Positions 8,401-16,076 are shown, counted from the stretch's first letter. The stretch is DNA of 52,901 nt from an uncultured Flavobacteriaceae bacterium (GCA_913030895.1 CAJWGK010000005.1:1-52901); one strand, 5' to 3'. Numbers and translations are program-made. The notes: generated from the letters alone by a model not told the origin.

Positions 8401-8456
8401 ACCCTATAAAGGATATAACGCAGTATTTCAATTGTCTTGATTATTTAAAGAGCCCT

Positions 8457-8638
8457 TTATAAGGGTGTATCTATTTCGAAGAAATTAATCTTTTCGTCTA
8501 TTTCATTTAATCCGTTAGTTGCTTGTTGATGTTTATCCAAAACATCATTGACGATCTATATGGTGGAGCCTACTTCATGTCCTGAGGCATAGTAATATGT
8601 TTGCCTAAATAGGTTTTATTATTAAATTTAATGATCAC
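8457..8638 (-). pseudogene. Remnant of a small cytoplasmic protein gene (frameshift and stop)
   Basis: Read leftward from 8638, one frame gives a start-like Val-Ile-Ile-Lys-Phe-Asn-Asn-Lys-Thr-Tyr stretch ending near Met-Pro-Gln-Asp-Met. After one frame shift and a TAG the reading continues for about 37 codons, through Asp-Val-Leu-Asp-Lys-His-Gln and Asp-Glu-Lys-Ile-Asn-Phe-Phe, to a TAA. The composition and the Asp-Glu-Lys-Ile ending resemble small proteins common in Bacteroidota, but I cannot name a family. The broken structure is seen; that it was ever one gene is inferred. Confidence 0.3.
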
Positions 8639-8791
8639 CACTATAATTTTTGGAATTCATCTACCTGTAAGAGCGCGCTTTTGCGTAGGTGTACTGGGCA
8701 ATGACAATTAAAGTTAATTGAAAAAGATTCCCAGAACCTAAAAAGCAGCTTATTGTATGTAGGAGTTTTCCTGCACTAAAAGCCTCATATC

Positions 8792-9024
8792 ATGCCCATG
8801 GAAAGAACAAGTACCTACTTATTGCACTGTTTTATCGCTGGATTGCAATATTACGATGTCCTCGAAATCTGGAAATCACTTAAGATCGGTGATCCCGTAG
8901 AACTGATACCCGAACCCAATAATCGACATGACCACAATGTACTAATCTCCAATTTATTCATGTTCTAATATTGTTTAAGAGGAATTCATCAGTCGGCTTT
9001 GCCTCTTGTGAAAGCTAATTTCAA
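8792..9024 (+). pseudogene. Broken HIRAN-domain protein gene, copy A
   Basis: An ATG at 8792 (or 8798) opens 58 codons that read as the first two thirds of a HIRAN domain: Cys-Phe-Ile-Ala-Gly-Leu-Gln-Tyr-Tyr, then Leu-Lys-Ile-Gly-Asp-Pro-Val-Glu-Leu, then Glu-Pro-Asn-Asn-Arg-His-Asp. A TAA at 8966-8968 stops it where the family would continue with its Gly-Tyr-Ile-Pro-Arg strand. Beyond the stop, the same frame still reads Arg-Gly-Ile-His-Gln-Ser...Pro-Leu-Val-Lys-Ala-Asn before another stop. HIRAN domains bind DNA 3' ends in repair helicases and also occur alone in Bacteroidota. Family assignment is from motif order only. Confidence 0.5.
8942..9024 (+). repeat. Diverged direct repeat, copy A
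   Basis: Matches 9461-9543 at roughly 80% by eye, with small indels near 8960. The best-kept stretch is CCTCTTGTGAAAGC (9002-9015). It corresponds to the C-terminal part of the HIRAN remnant. Confidence 0.6.
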
Positions 9025-9167
9025 CTTGGATTGAAACATTATGATGGTGTTACGGTAAGAAAGGATTTTATCGGGTTCAGTACAAAAAGGAATATGGCTT
9101 ATGCCCTAGACAAGGAGTTGGGTAGTTTTAATATAATTTGAGAAAAAATTATCTGAAAAATACAAGC

Positions 9168-9305
9168 TTATTGGCGTTCCTTTTTCTGCTTAAGCAGTTT
9201 AAGTATCTCTTTCAATAAAATATCATTTTTTTTTGTCCAGTATCCAACGATTGCAAAGAGTGAGGCAGCTACGAAGGTGGTTAATATTAAAAATATAGAA
9301 TGCAT
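9168..9305 (-). CDS. 45-residue single-span membrane microprotein
   Basis: An intact leftward frame with ATG at 9303-9305 and TAA at 9168-9170. Residues 2-22 form one continuous hydrophobic helix (Ile-Phe-Leu-Ile-Leu...Ile-Val-Gly-Tyr-Trp), followed by an amphipathic, strongly basic tail (Leu-Leu-Lys-Glu-Ile-Leu-Lys-Leu-Leu-Lys-Gln). The clean membrane segment inside decayed DNA argues that it is a real gene. It lies between the two HIRAN remnants on the opposite strand. Function unknown; small inner-membrane regulators and toxin-like peptides share this shape, but no partner antitoxin is seen. Confidence 0.45.
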   Translation of the reverse strand: MHSIFLILTTFVAASLFAIVGYWTKKNDILLKEILKLLKQKKERQ

Positions 9306-9460
9306 AATGAAGATTTGAGGTTAAATGGATTGAATCAAATATATATAAAAAAATGGAAAACTTTGTAGAAATAATTCATGAGAAAAACAGGAAGTTTGAT
9401 TTTTTAGAGCTTGAAAAAAATGTTGATGATGGCGTTGATGTTTATACGCTTAAGGTTGTA

Positions 9461-9543
9461 CTGATCTATAATTTATTCGGATGTAACTATTGTTTTAGAG
9501 GAATTAATCAATCCGTTTCACCTCTTGTGAAAGCGAATCACAA
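9461..9543 (+). repeat. Diverged direct repeat, copy B
   Basis: Second member of the repeat pair with 8942-9024. Shared blocks include AATTTATTC, AGAGGAATT and CCTCTTGTGAAAGC in the same order and spacing. Confidence 0.6.
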
Positions 9544-9586
9544 TAAATTGCCTTACATTGTTAATAATCCTTTGGGGTCTCTATTG

Positions 9587-9614
9587 TTGGCAATAATTAG
9601 AAATAGTAAATTCG
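9587..9614 (+). promoter_or_regulatory. Candidate recA promoter
   Basis: TTG at 9587-9589 and TAAATTCG at 9607-9614 (one mismatch to TAnnTTTG) are 17 bases apart, with the recA ATG 17 bases downstream. No SOS-box-like palindrome was recognised nearby. Confidence 0.35.
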
Positions 9615-9630
9615 CTAAAAACAGCATATT

Positions 9631-10635
9631 ATGGCAGATGCAAATGAAGCAAAAAAGAAGGCACTACAGCTCACCCTTGACAAGCTAGATAAAACCTATG
9701 GCAAGGGGGCAGTAATGAAATTAAGCGATGAGGCGATCGAAGAAGTGGAGGCCATTTCTTCAGGATCCATCGGTTTGGACTTGGCCTTGGGCGTTGGGGG
9801 TTATCCCCGCGGTCGGGTAGTCGAAATCTACGGACCAGAGTCATCAGGTAAAACCACCCTGACACTCCATGCGATTGCCGAATGTCAAAAAGCAGGGGGA
9901 ATTGCCGCTTTTATTGATGCCGAACACGCCTTTGATCGTTTTTATGCCGAAAAACTAGGTGTTGACCTAAGTGAATTGATCATTTCACAACCCGACCATG
10001 GGGAGCAAGCACTCGAAATTGCTGACAACCTGATCCGTTCTGGTGCCATCGATATTGTGGTCGTAGATTCAGTCGCCGCCCTTACCCCCAAAAGTGAAAT
10101 CGAAGGCGAAATGGGCGACTCCAAAATGGGACTCCACGCCCGACTGATGTCACAAGCCCTTAGAAAGCTAACCGCCTCGATAAGCAAAACCAATTGTACC
10201 GTCTTTTTTATCAACCAACTTCGGGAAAAAATCGGAGTGATGTTCGGAAATCCCGAAACGACTACCGGTGGAAATGCTTTAAAATTTTATGCCTCTGTTC
10301 GTTTGGACATCCGCAGATCTACCCAAATCAAAAGCGGTGATGCCGAAGTATTGGGAAATAAAACCCGAGTCAAAGTGGTAAAAAACAAAGTGGCGCCGCC
10401 ATTCCGCACCACCGAATTTGACATCATGTATGGAGAAGGAATTTCCAAAGTAGGCGAGATCATCGATCTTGGGGTCAACTATGAGATCATCAAAAAAAGC
10501 GGTTCCTGGTTTAGCTATGGCGACACCAAACTCGGACAAGGTCGCGACGCAGTCAAAAGCCTTTTTGAAGACAATCCCGAATTGATGGACGAGCTGGAAA
10601 CCAAAATCATGGATACGGTCAAAGCAGTAGAATAA
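9631..10635 (+). CDS. recA: RecA recombinase
   Basis: 334 residues, normal length. ATP-dependent strand exchange and SOS co-protease. The N-terminus ([12 protein letters not shown]) is the standard polymerisation helix. Walker A is Gly-Pro-Glu-Ser-Ser-Gly-Lys-Thr near residue 70, and Walker B is Val-Val-Val-Asp-Ser near 145. The Asn-Gln-Leu-Arg-Glu-Lys-Ile-Gly segment near 197 and the [14 protein letters not shown] loop region are intact. The short acidic C-terminal tail is typical. Its ATG lies inside the tail of HIRAN copy B, in a different frame. Confidence 0.98.
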   Translation: MADANEAKKKALQLTLDKLDKTYGKGAVMKLSDEAIEEVEAISSGSIGLDLALGVGGYPRGRVVEIYGPESSGKTTLTLHAIAECQKAGGIAAFIDAEHAFDRFYAEKLGVDLSELIISQPDHGEQALEIADNLIRSGAIDIVVVDSVAALTPKSEIEGEMGDSKMGLHARLMSQALRKLTASISKTNCTVFFINQLREKIGVMFGNPETTTGGNALKFYASVRLDIRRSTQIKSGDAEVLGNKTRVKVVKNKVAPPFRTTEFDIMYGEGISKVGEIIDLGVNYEIIKKSGSWFSYGDTKLGQGRDAVKSLFEDNPELMDELETKIMDTVKAVE

Positions 10636-10658
10636 TTTTATACCTTTAAGACAAGGCA

Positions 10659-11630
10659 TTGGAAATCACTCGTTTTAAGGAGGAAATGTCAGCCTTAGCA
10701 GAGGCGCAACAAGCCTTTTTTTTTCTGATCGACTTTGAGCAAAAAAACCCTATCGTTTGCCCAGTCGCGGAAGCCGAAAGCTCAGGCTTTCAGTTTGAAG
10801 TCAAAGGTTATGGGAATTTTAACGCGAAGTCACTACAGCAAACACCCCTCCCGCTTTCCATAGTCCCAGTTCCCAAAACGATCTATTCCAGAGCCTATCA
10901 CAAGGTGGTGGAAGAAATCTATCAAGGCAATACCTTTTTGCTCAACCTCACCTTTCCTTCTGCTATTAAAACCACTTTGGATTTAGAAGAAGTCTTTCAT
11001 TGTGCAAAGGCCCCCTATAAACTCTACCGAAAAGACGATTTTGTGGTCTATTCACCAGAATGCTTTATAAAAATCAAAGATGGTCACATCTATTCCTATC
11101 CTATGAAAGGAACCATAGACGCGAGCTTGCCCGAAGCCCAAAAAATACTTGCGACCAATCCCAAAGAAATCAACGAACACAATACCATTGTCGATTTAAT
11201 CCGAAACGATTTGTCCAAAGTAGCGAAAGAAGTACAAGTCACCCGATTTCGGTATATCGATAAAATCAAAACCCAAAAAAACGAAATTTATCATACCAGC
11301 TCAGAAATTAGAGGTAAACTCCCCACAGACTGGAGAAAACAACTGCCGGAGCTGCTGTTGAGCATGCTGCCTGCCGGGTCGATATGTGGCGCTCCCAAAG
11401 AAAAGACCGTCGCCATCATTCAGGAAGTAGAACAAGAAGAACGCGGTTATTACACCGGGATCTTTGGTTACTTTGATGGAGAAAACCTCGACAGTGCCGT
11501 CAATATCCGCTACCTGGAAAAAAAGGAGGGGCAACTGCGCTACCGCAGCGGTGGGGGCATCACCTTCCTCAGTGATTTAGAATCAGAGTATAATGAACTC
11601 ATCGAAAAAATCTATGTACCCGTTGTTTGA
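10659..11630 (+). CDS. pabB: Aminodeoxychorismate synthase component I (PabB)
   Basis: 323 residues from a TTG at 10659; an in-frame ATG at 10686 is the alternative. The TTG keeps a Phe-Lys-x-Glu...Ala-Phe-Phe-Phe-Leu-Ile-Asp start that matches relatives. Chorismate-binding motifs are present: Tyr-Pro-Met-Lys-Gly-Thr-Ile, Glu-His-x2-Ile-Val-Asp-Leu-Ile-Arg-Asn-Asp-Leu, Leu-Pro-Ala-Gly-Ser-Ile-Cys-Gly-Ala-Pro-Lys and a C-terminal Gly-Gly-Gly-Ile. It converts chorismate to aminodeoxychorismate for p-aminobenzoate and folate. It is 23 bases after recA and overlaps pabC by 17 bases. The amidotransferase PabA is not here. Confidence 0.9.
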   Translation: MEITRFKEEMSALAEAQQAFFFLIDFEQKNPIVCPVAEAESSGFQFEVKGYGNFNAKSLQQTPLPLSIVPVPKTIYSRAYHKVVEEIYQGNTFLLNLTFPSAIKTTLDLEEVFHCAKAPYKLYRKDDFVVYSPECFIKIKDGHIYSYPMKGTIDASLPEAQKILATNPKEINEHNTIVDLIRNDLSKVAKEVQVTRFRYIDKIKTQKNEIYHTSSEIRGKLPTDWRKQLPELLLSMLPAGSICGAPKEKTVAIIQEVEQEERGYYTGIFGYFDGENLDSAVNIRYLEKKEGQLRYRSGGGITFLSDLESEYNELIEKIYVPVV

Positions 11631-12210
11631 ATCCCTTTGTGTACAAGATGGCTGCATCTTAAATCCCCAATGGCACCAAGCGCGTTTTGAAAATGCATAC
11701 CATAAGTTTTTTGGAGAAAAAGCTGGTTATAATTTATTAGACAAAATAACTGTGCCACAGCAATTTATGACAGGTAAAGTAAAGCTTAAGATACAATATG
11801 GAGAAAAAGAGCGCGAAATACATTTTAACCACTATAAAACTCAGCAGATCAATACCATTCAACTGGTACATACGACAGCTTTGGACTACACCTATAAATA
11901 TAGCAAGCGAGAAAAATTAAATGCCCTTTTTGGGCAGCGTGGGGATTGCGATGACGTGCTTATTGTCAGAAATGGAAAAATCACCGACAGTTCTTATGCC
12001 AATGCTGTGTTCTTTGATGGCGAACAATGGATAACCCCAAAATATCCTTTATTAGAAGGTACCTGTAGGGCTAGGTTATTGGCAAATGGACAAATCAAAA
12101 CGGCTGTGTTGGGCGTTGAGGATCTCAAAAGCTTTGAAGGCCTAAAACTGATCAATGCCATGCGCGATATGGACCAAGCGATAATCCCGATAGCGGGAAT
12201 TGTCCATTAA
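11614..12210 (+). CDS. pabC: Aminotransferase class IV, probable 4-amino-4-deoxychorismate lyase (PabC)
   Basis: 198 residues from the ATG at 11614, which gives the usual Met-Tyr-Pro-Leu-Phe-Glu-Ser start; an ATG at 11593 is in frame but lies further inside pabB. Fold-type IV PLP features: Lys in Tyr-Lys-Tyr-Ser-Lys-Arg, Asp-Asp-Val-Leu-Ile-Val-Arg-Asn-Gly, Asp-Ser-Ser-Tyr-Ala-Asn, and Leu-Glu-Gly-Thr-Cys-Arg. It is shorter than E. coli PabC, as is common in Bacteroidota. It would cleave pyruvate from aminodeoxychorismate, the step after PabB. The overlap with pabB supports this role. Its TAA shares a palindromic TTAA with the plsC stop. Confidence 0.82.
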   Translation: MYPLFESLCVQDGCILNPQWHQARFENAYHKFFGEKAGYNLLDKITVPQQFMTGKVKLKIQYGEKEREIHFNHYKTQQINTIQLVHTTALDYTYKYSKREKLNALFGQRGDCDDVLIVRNGKITDSSYANAVFFDGEQWITPKYPLLEGTCRARLLANGQIKTAVLGVEDLKSFEGLKLINAMRDMDQAIIPIAGIVH

Positions 12211-13004
12211 TTGATTTTTTTGATTTTTTTCCAGACGGCTACTGCCTGGGCTGCGCTTTGTTGAGGGTCTTTTTTTAGTGAATTGTGAATCAGTTCAAAC
12301 GTTTTTTGTTGTAGATCGGGAATGTATTTATCGGTCAGCCCTTGTGCCGAAATGGGCGGGTGAATAGCTACTCTTAAAATCCCAGGATAACCGTGGGTAG
12401 TGTACCAAGGGAATTTTCGTTTACAGTCCAAAAAAACCATAGGACAAACGTCTAGCTGATGCTCAATAGCGAGTTTAAAGGCGCCTTGCTTAAAGGGATT
12501 GAGCAATATGGTTTCGTCCGTGTATTCCTTTTCAGGAAAAATACAAACGCTATAGCCCTTCTCAAAAACTTTTCTGGCGCGTTCGTAGACCCCAAAACGA
12601 CTTTTGGAGCTGCTGCGGTCTACCATAATGGCGGCACGCTTGTAGAGGTAGCCAAAAAACGGGATTTTGACCAATTCTTTTTTTCCCACAAACACAAAGG
12701 GTTGCTTGGCGACAAAAAACATCAGCATAATATCGATATAGCTGGAATGATTGGCGACAAATAGGTAATTCCGCTTGCGATCGAGGGTAGCCATATTGTT
12801 GACCTTTACCCAAAAACCTGTTCCCAACATAACAAAAGGGGACCAGATATTTTTGGCAATCCAAAAAAAAGGACGGTAACCGATGGGGAAAAGCAAGAAT
12901 GTGGCTAAAAGCGGAAATAACAGCATTACGGGAAGTGCTGCCAAAATATAAAACCAAACGCGCCACAGCACGATCAAAATTCTTATCACACTATAAAAAT
13001 ACAT
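12207..13004 (-). CDS. plsC: 1-acyl-sn-glycerol-3-phosphate acyltransferase (PlsC family)
   Basis: 265 residues with a hydrophobic N-terminal membrane segment (about 8-35). The catalytic His-x4-Asp is in Asn-His-Ser-Ser-Tyr-Ile-Asp near residue 90. The second motif reads Phe-Pro-Glu-Lys-Glu-Tyr where most family members have Phe-Pro-Glu-Gly-x-Arg, a notable change. Arg-Ser-Ser-Lys-Ser-Arg lies between. It adds the second acyl chain to lysophosphatidate at the inner membrane. A specialised acyltransferase of ornithine lipids or another lipid is possible given the altered motif. It is convergent with pabC and divergent from trpS. Confidence 0.82.
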   Translation of the reverse strand: MYFYSVIRILIVLWRVWFYILAALPVMLLFPLLATFLLFPIGYRPFFWIAKNIWSPFVMLGTGFWVKVNNMATLDRKRNYLFVANHSSYIDIMLMFFVAKQPFVFVGKKELVKIPFFGYLYKRAAIMVDRSSSKSRFGVYERARKVFEKGYSVCIFPEKEYTDETILLNPFKQGAFKLAIEHQLDVCPMVFLDCKRKFPWYTTHGYPGILRVAIHPPISAQGLTDKYIPDLQQKTFELIHNSLKKDPQQSAAQAVAVWKKIKKIN

Positions 13005-13041
13005 TTTCTGTTAATGCATGGAGAATCCAAATTGTACAAAC

Positions 13042-13072
13042 TTTGTATGAACGGTTAAAAAAAATATCTTTG
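13042..13072 (+). promoter_or_regulatory. trpS promoter, Bacteroidota type
   Basis: TTTG at 13042-13045 and TATCTTTG at 13065-13072 are 19 bases apart, a textbook match to the -33/-7 consensus of the main sigma factor in this phylum. The trpS ATG is 20 bases downstream. Confidence 0.75.
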
Positions 13073-13092
13073 CAGCAAATCGTTTTCCTCCC

Positions 13093-14061
13093 ATGGCCAG
13101 AATATTGACAGGTGTACAATCGACCGGTGTTCCTCATTTAGGGAATTTATTGGGTGCCGTGCTTCCAGCGATCAAAATGGCTGAGGACGAAACGAGTGAG
13201 TCGTATTTGTTTATCGCAGACTTGCACTCCATCACTCAAATCAAAGACGGCACAACGCTATCTGAAAATACTTTTGCTACGGCAGCGACCTGGCTGGCGT
13301 GTGGCCTCAATCCAGAAAAAACAGTTTTTTATCGTCAAAGTGCCGTAAGTCAAGTCACTGAATTGGCTTGGTTCTTGAGTTGTTTTTATCCCTATCAACG
13401 GCTTACACTCGCTCACTCGTTTAAGGATAAGGCAGACCAGCTGGCGGATGTCAATGCGGGTTTGTTTAGCTATCCCATGCTCATGGCTGCTGATATTTTG
13501 ATTTATGATGCTGAGGTGGTGCCAGTAGGAAAGGATCAATTACAACATTTAGAGATGACCCGCGACGTCGCCTCACGCTTTAATCACCAATTGGGAGAAA
13601 CTTTTGTTTTACCTAAGGCTAAGATTCAAGAAAATACCCAATATGTGATCGGCACAGATGGCAACAAGATGAGTAAGTCAAAAAACAATACCATCAATAT
13701 TTTTCTTCCTGAGAAAAAGCTCCGTAAACAGGTTATGGGAATCAAAACAGACAGCAAGTCGGTTGAGGAACCCAAAGATCCGGAACAATGCAATGTATTT
13801 AAGCTCTATGCGCTGATGGGCAGTGAAGACCAAGTTGCCCAACTTCGACAAGAATACTTGAGGGGAGGAATGGGCTATGGTCACGCTAAACAGGCTTTGT
13901 TTGAGTTGATTTTAAAGAAGTTTGAAGTGGAAAGGGCAAAATTCAATTATTATACCGAAAGCCCGCAAGAGGTAGAAGTAGCCCTTGCCAAGGGAGCGGC
14001 GCAAGCAAGTAAAATTGCAGATGAGGTGCTGCTTCGGGTACGAAGAAAATTAGGGTTTTAA
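13093..14061 (+). CDS. trpS: Tryptophan--tRNA ligase
   Basis: 322 residues, normal for a bacterial TrpRS. Class I signature His-Leu-Gly-Asn in Gly-Val-Pro-His-Leu-Gly-Asn-Leu near residue 15 and Lys-Met-Ser-Lys-Ser near 194. The tryptophan pocket region has Ala-Asp-Ile-Leu-Ile-Tyr-Asp-Ala and Val-Gly-Lys-Asp-Gln-Leu-Gln-His. It charges tRNA-Trp. Single gene with a strong promoter of its own; no leader peptide or T-box is seen. Confidence 0.97.
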   Translation: MARILTGVQSTGVPHLGNLLGAVLPAIKMAEDETSESYLFIADLHSITQIKDGTTLSENTFATAATWLACGLNPEKTVFYRQSAVSQVTELAWFLSCFYPYQRLTLAHSFKDKADQLADVNAGLFSYPMLMAADILIYDAEVVPVGKDQLQHLEMTRDVASRFNHQLGETFVLPKAKIQENTQYVIGTDGNKMSKSKNNTINIFLPEKKLRKQVMGIKTDSKSVEEPKDPEQCNVFKLYALMGSEDQVAQLRQEYLRGGMGYGHAKQALFELILKKFEVERAKFNYYTESPQEVEVALAKGAAQASKIADEVLLRVRRKLGF

Positions 14062-14229
14062 ATCTACATCCTTATACTCTAGCGGTAAAGGCTACCCATC
14101 TTTAATCAAAATCATTAGCTCAGCGGCTTACGACTTATTTTAAAATCTCATTTTATATTTCTCCAAAAATCATTTAACTTAAGGGTAAGAATCATTTGAG
14201 CCCCAGATGGTTCAAAAATACCGATCTAC

Positions 14230-14289
14230 CTGTAAGCTGTTAATAGCCATAACGTTTTCAATATTAAAGTTTTGATAACGGTCTTACAG
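14230..14289 (+). other. Nested inverted repeat in the leader of the 14.3 kb lipoprotein gene
   Basis: CTGTAAG (14230-14236) pairs exactly with CTTACAG (14283-14289). Inside it, CGTTTTCAA (14253-14261) pairs with TTGATAACG (14272-14280) at 8 of 9 positions, closing a 10-base loop. The structure ends 22 bases before the GTG start. The rest of the 250-base gap between trpS and that gene (14062-14311) shows no gene and no recognised terminator. Confidence 0.35.
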
Positions 14290-14311
14290 AAGATGTAAAT
14301 ACTGTGTTGTT

Positions 14312-14899
14312 GTGAGAAGATTCCTACTTATTTTTTTATTCACTCTATATATGAATTGCTCAAAAAATGAACCTGGCATAATCGAAAGGGCTGCCCATTC
14401 GGATTTATTGGGAGAATGGGAGTTTAAAAGAGCAGATTATTTCAGCCATAATAACCAAAAAACCTCCCTGACATTTACTTGGGGTTATATCTGCTCAATT
14501 AAAGCCCATAAAAAACACAAAGGCTATTTGGTTACCTTCACGAAGGACGAAATTATTTCAGAAATATCCTCTGATAAAGAAGCTTATAGGGGTTCGTGTA
14601 GCATTGAAAAAACTTGGTTTAGCTATAAAGCTGAACAAAAAAACGATAGTGTTATTTCCATCAAGTCAACGAAAAAAAGAGCGGAGACCGAAATGCACGA
14701 CTTCACTTCTAATAACCTTATTACCATAAAAGAAGATAAAAAACATGAAATCCAGCACAGTCAATTGGTGGTCTTTAGGGATTCGATAAAGGTTTACTAT
14801 TCGATGCAGGGCGATGAGGGAAATTTATTTGCCCCAAAAAATAACGGTGAGGAAAATCATAACAATGAAATCATTATCACTTTAGAAAAAACTCAATAA
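14312..14899 (+). CDS. Probable lipoprotein of unknown function
   Basis: 195 residues from a GTG. The N-terminus (Met-Arg-Arg, Leu/Ile/Phe core, Leu-Tyr-Met-Asn-Cys) looks like a lipoprotein signal with Cys16, although Asn before the Cys is unusual. Then Leu-Leu-Gly-Glu-Trp-Glu-Phe near residue 35 resembles the opening strand of lipocalin-like proteins. The rest is rich in Lys, Glu, Ser and His with no motif I know. It lies between trpS and the convergent dprA, whose stop at 14893 overlaps its end by 7 bases. AT-rich codon use is somewhat stronger than in trpS. Confidence 0.65.
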   Translation: MRRFLLIFLFTLYMNCSKNEPGIIERAAHSDLLGEWEFKRADYFSHNNQKTSLTFTWGYICSIKAHKKHKGYLVTFTKDEIISEISSDKEAYRGSCSIEKTWFSYKAEQKNDSVISIKSTKKRAETEMHDFTSNNLITIKEDKKHEIQHSQLVVFRDSIKVYYSMQGDEGNLFAPKNNGEENHNNEIIITLEKTQ

Positions 14900-16059
14900 A
14901 TCCATTCAAACCGCTTCCCCGCCAAAGGTCTAATACACCCTTTCATTTCCAATTGTAATAGGGTTGAAGCTGTATCACTCACTGTGTTTTTTGTTGCAAT
15001 CGCAATATTATCTAAACTATCGCTGGTACGATCTTTTAGGTATGCAAAAATGACTTTTTCGGCATCAGTCAGTTCTACAAAAAGTTGTTTTTGAACTGCT
15101 TTTTCTTGGTTATCGTTTTGCCACCATCCCATGGATTTGATCAGGTCAGTTCCATTTGAAATCAGTTGGGCTTGCTGGGTCTTGATTAACTGGTGGCAAC
15201 CGCGATGAAGGGGCTGATCTACAGGACCCGGAAAAGCAAATAATTCCCGGTTGTACTGATGGGCATAATTGGCGGTATTCATGCTACCTCCTTTATAATC
15301 TGACTGGATGATCACCGTAGCATGTGCCAGTCCTGCTATAAGCCGATTGCGGATTAAAAAGTTTTTTCGATCAAAGGTATCAGCGGTAGTAAAATCGGAA
15401 ACAAAGCCGCCATTTTCAAGGACTTTTTTGGCGTATTTCTGATGCTCCGAAGGGTAAAGTTGATTGAGCCCATGACCCATGCATGCGATTGTGCTTAATC
15501 CCAATTTTAATGCCTGTTTGTGGGCAATGATATCAATGCCATATGCAAAACCAGAAACAATAATGGGATGGATTGGTTGCAATTCCTCGATCAGTTGCTG
15601 ACAAATTTTTCTGCCATAAGCATTGTTAGCTCGCGTTCCAACTATGCTGATAATTTTTTGATCTTTAAACGCAATATCACCTTTATAAAATAGCACTAAA
15701 GGAGCATCAGGACAGAAGGAAAGAGTTTTGGGATAATTCGGATCACCCAAAAAAAGGGTTTTAATGTTGTTTTTAAGAATGGTTTCTTCTTCCCTTAAAA
15801 CCACCGTTTCCAGTGAGCGCCATTTTTTAAAATGTTGGAGATGAAACGTGCCAATGCGGTCAATTGCTAGGAAATCTTGGGGATCGGATTCAAAAATGGC
15901 TTCAGGAGTTTTACAGTGCGTTAATAGCTTTCGGGCTAAGATATTTCCGAATGAGGGAAGCCAACGCAGGTATAAACAGGCTTGTAAACGGTTTATTTTC
16001 AATTGGTAATATAATTTGGTGCGTTTAAATATACTAACATAAAGTTTTGTCGTTATCAT
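14893..16059 (-). CDS. dprA: DNA-processing protein DprA
   Basis: 388 residues from the ATG at 16059. A TTG at 16002 would remove 19 residues and give a start closer to other DprA proteins. An N-terminal helical part (Gly-Asn-Ile-Leu-Ala-Arg-Lys-Leu-Leu) precedes the Rossmann fold. The fold shows Ile-Val-Gly-Thr-Arg, Val-Ser-Gly-Phe-Ala-Tyr-Gly-Ile-Asp, Met-Gly-His-Gly-Leu, Phe-Leu-Ile-Arg-Asn-Arg-Leu-Ile-Ala-Gly-Leu and Phe-Pro-Gly-Pro-Val-Asp. A C-terminal winged-helix-like part follows. DprA loads RecA onto incoming single-stranded DNA in transformation. Divergent from the SPOR protein gene. Confidence 0.9.
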   Translation of the reverse strand: MITTKLYVSIFKRTKLYYQLKINRLQACLYLRWLPSFGNILARKLLTHCKTPEAIFESDPQDFLAIDRIGTFHLQHFKKWRSLETVVLREEETILKNNIKTLFLGDPNYPKTLSFCPDAPLVLFYKGDIAFKDQKIISIVGTRANNAYGRKICQQLIEELQPIHPIIVSGFAYGIDIIAHKQALKLGLSTIACMGHGLNQLYPSEHQKYAKKVLENGGFVSDFTTADTFDRKNFLIRNRLIAGLAHATVIIQSDYKGGSMNTANYAHQYNRELFAFPGPVDQPLHRGCHQLIKTQQAQLISNGTDLIKSMGWWQNDNQEKAVQKQLFVELTDAEKVIFAYLKDRTSDSLDNIAIATKNTVSDTASTLLQLEMKGCIRPLAGKRFEWIY

Positions 16060-16076
16060 TAAGGTAAGATTTTTGT

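Larger units (their letters stand above)
8401..9630. other. Gene-poor interval with decayed coding remnants
   Basis: This 1.2-kb stretch is the only long one without a normal gene. It holds a broken minus-strand frame, two diverged broken copies of a HIRAN-domain gene, one intact small membrane protein and the probable recA promoter. Reading frames repeatedly switch or stop while amino-acid likeness continues, which is the mark of pseudogenes. Nothing that looks like a transposase, integrase or tRNA was found here. Confidence 0.7.
9353..9630 (+). pseudogene. Broken HIRAN-domain protein gene, copy B
   Basis: An open frame of 111 codons from 9353 runs past the recA start at 9631 in another frame, so it is not a normal gene. 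Its middle matches copy A in protein and DNA: Asp-Val-Tyr-Thr-Leu-Lys-Val-Val-Leu-Ile-Tyr-Asn-Leu-Phe, then Arg-Gly-Ile-Asn-Gln-Ser...Pro-Leu-Val-Lys-Ala-Asn. The expected Gly-Tyr-Ile-Pro-Arg strand is scrambled. The N-terminal 30 residues keep little HIRAN character. Best read as a second, older copy whose end now carries the recA promoter region. Confidence 0.4.

Noticed and set aside
8453-8465. CCCTT-TAT-AAGGG hairpin as terminator of the exported protein gene
   Set aside because: The stem is only 5 bp and no T-run follows; pairing with 8401-8412 is imperfect.
9353-9688. Open frame of 111 codons as a normal gene
   Set aside because: It runs 58 bases into recA in another frame and its middle is a scrambled copy of the HIRAN remnant, so it is better called a pseudogene.
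14110-14130. tRNA-like TTAGCTCAGCGGC in the gap after trpS
   Set aside because: It resembles a D arm, but no acceptor, anticodon or T stem can be formed around it.
14224-14236. 13-base word shared with 8659-8671
   Set aside because: In a 53-kb window about twenty exact 13-base matches are expected by chance, and the flanks do not agree.
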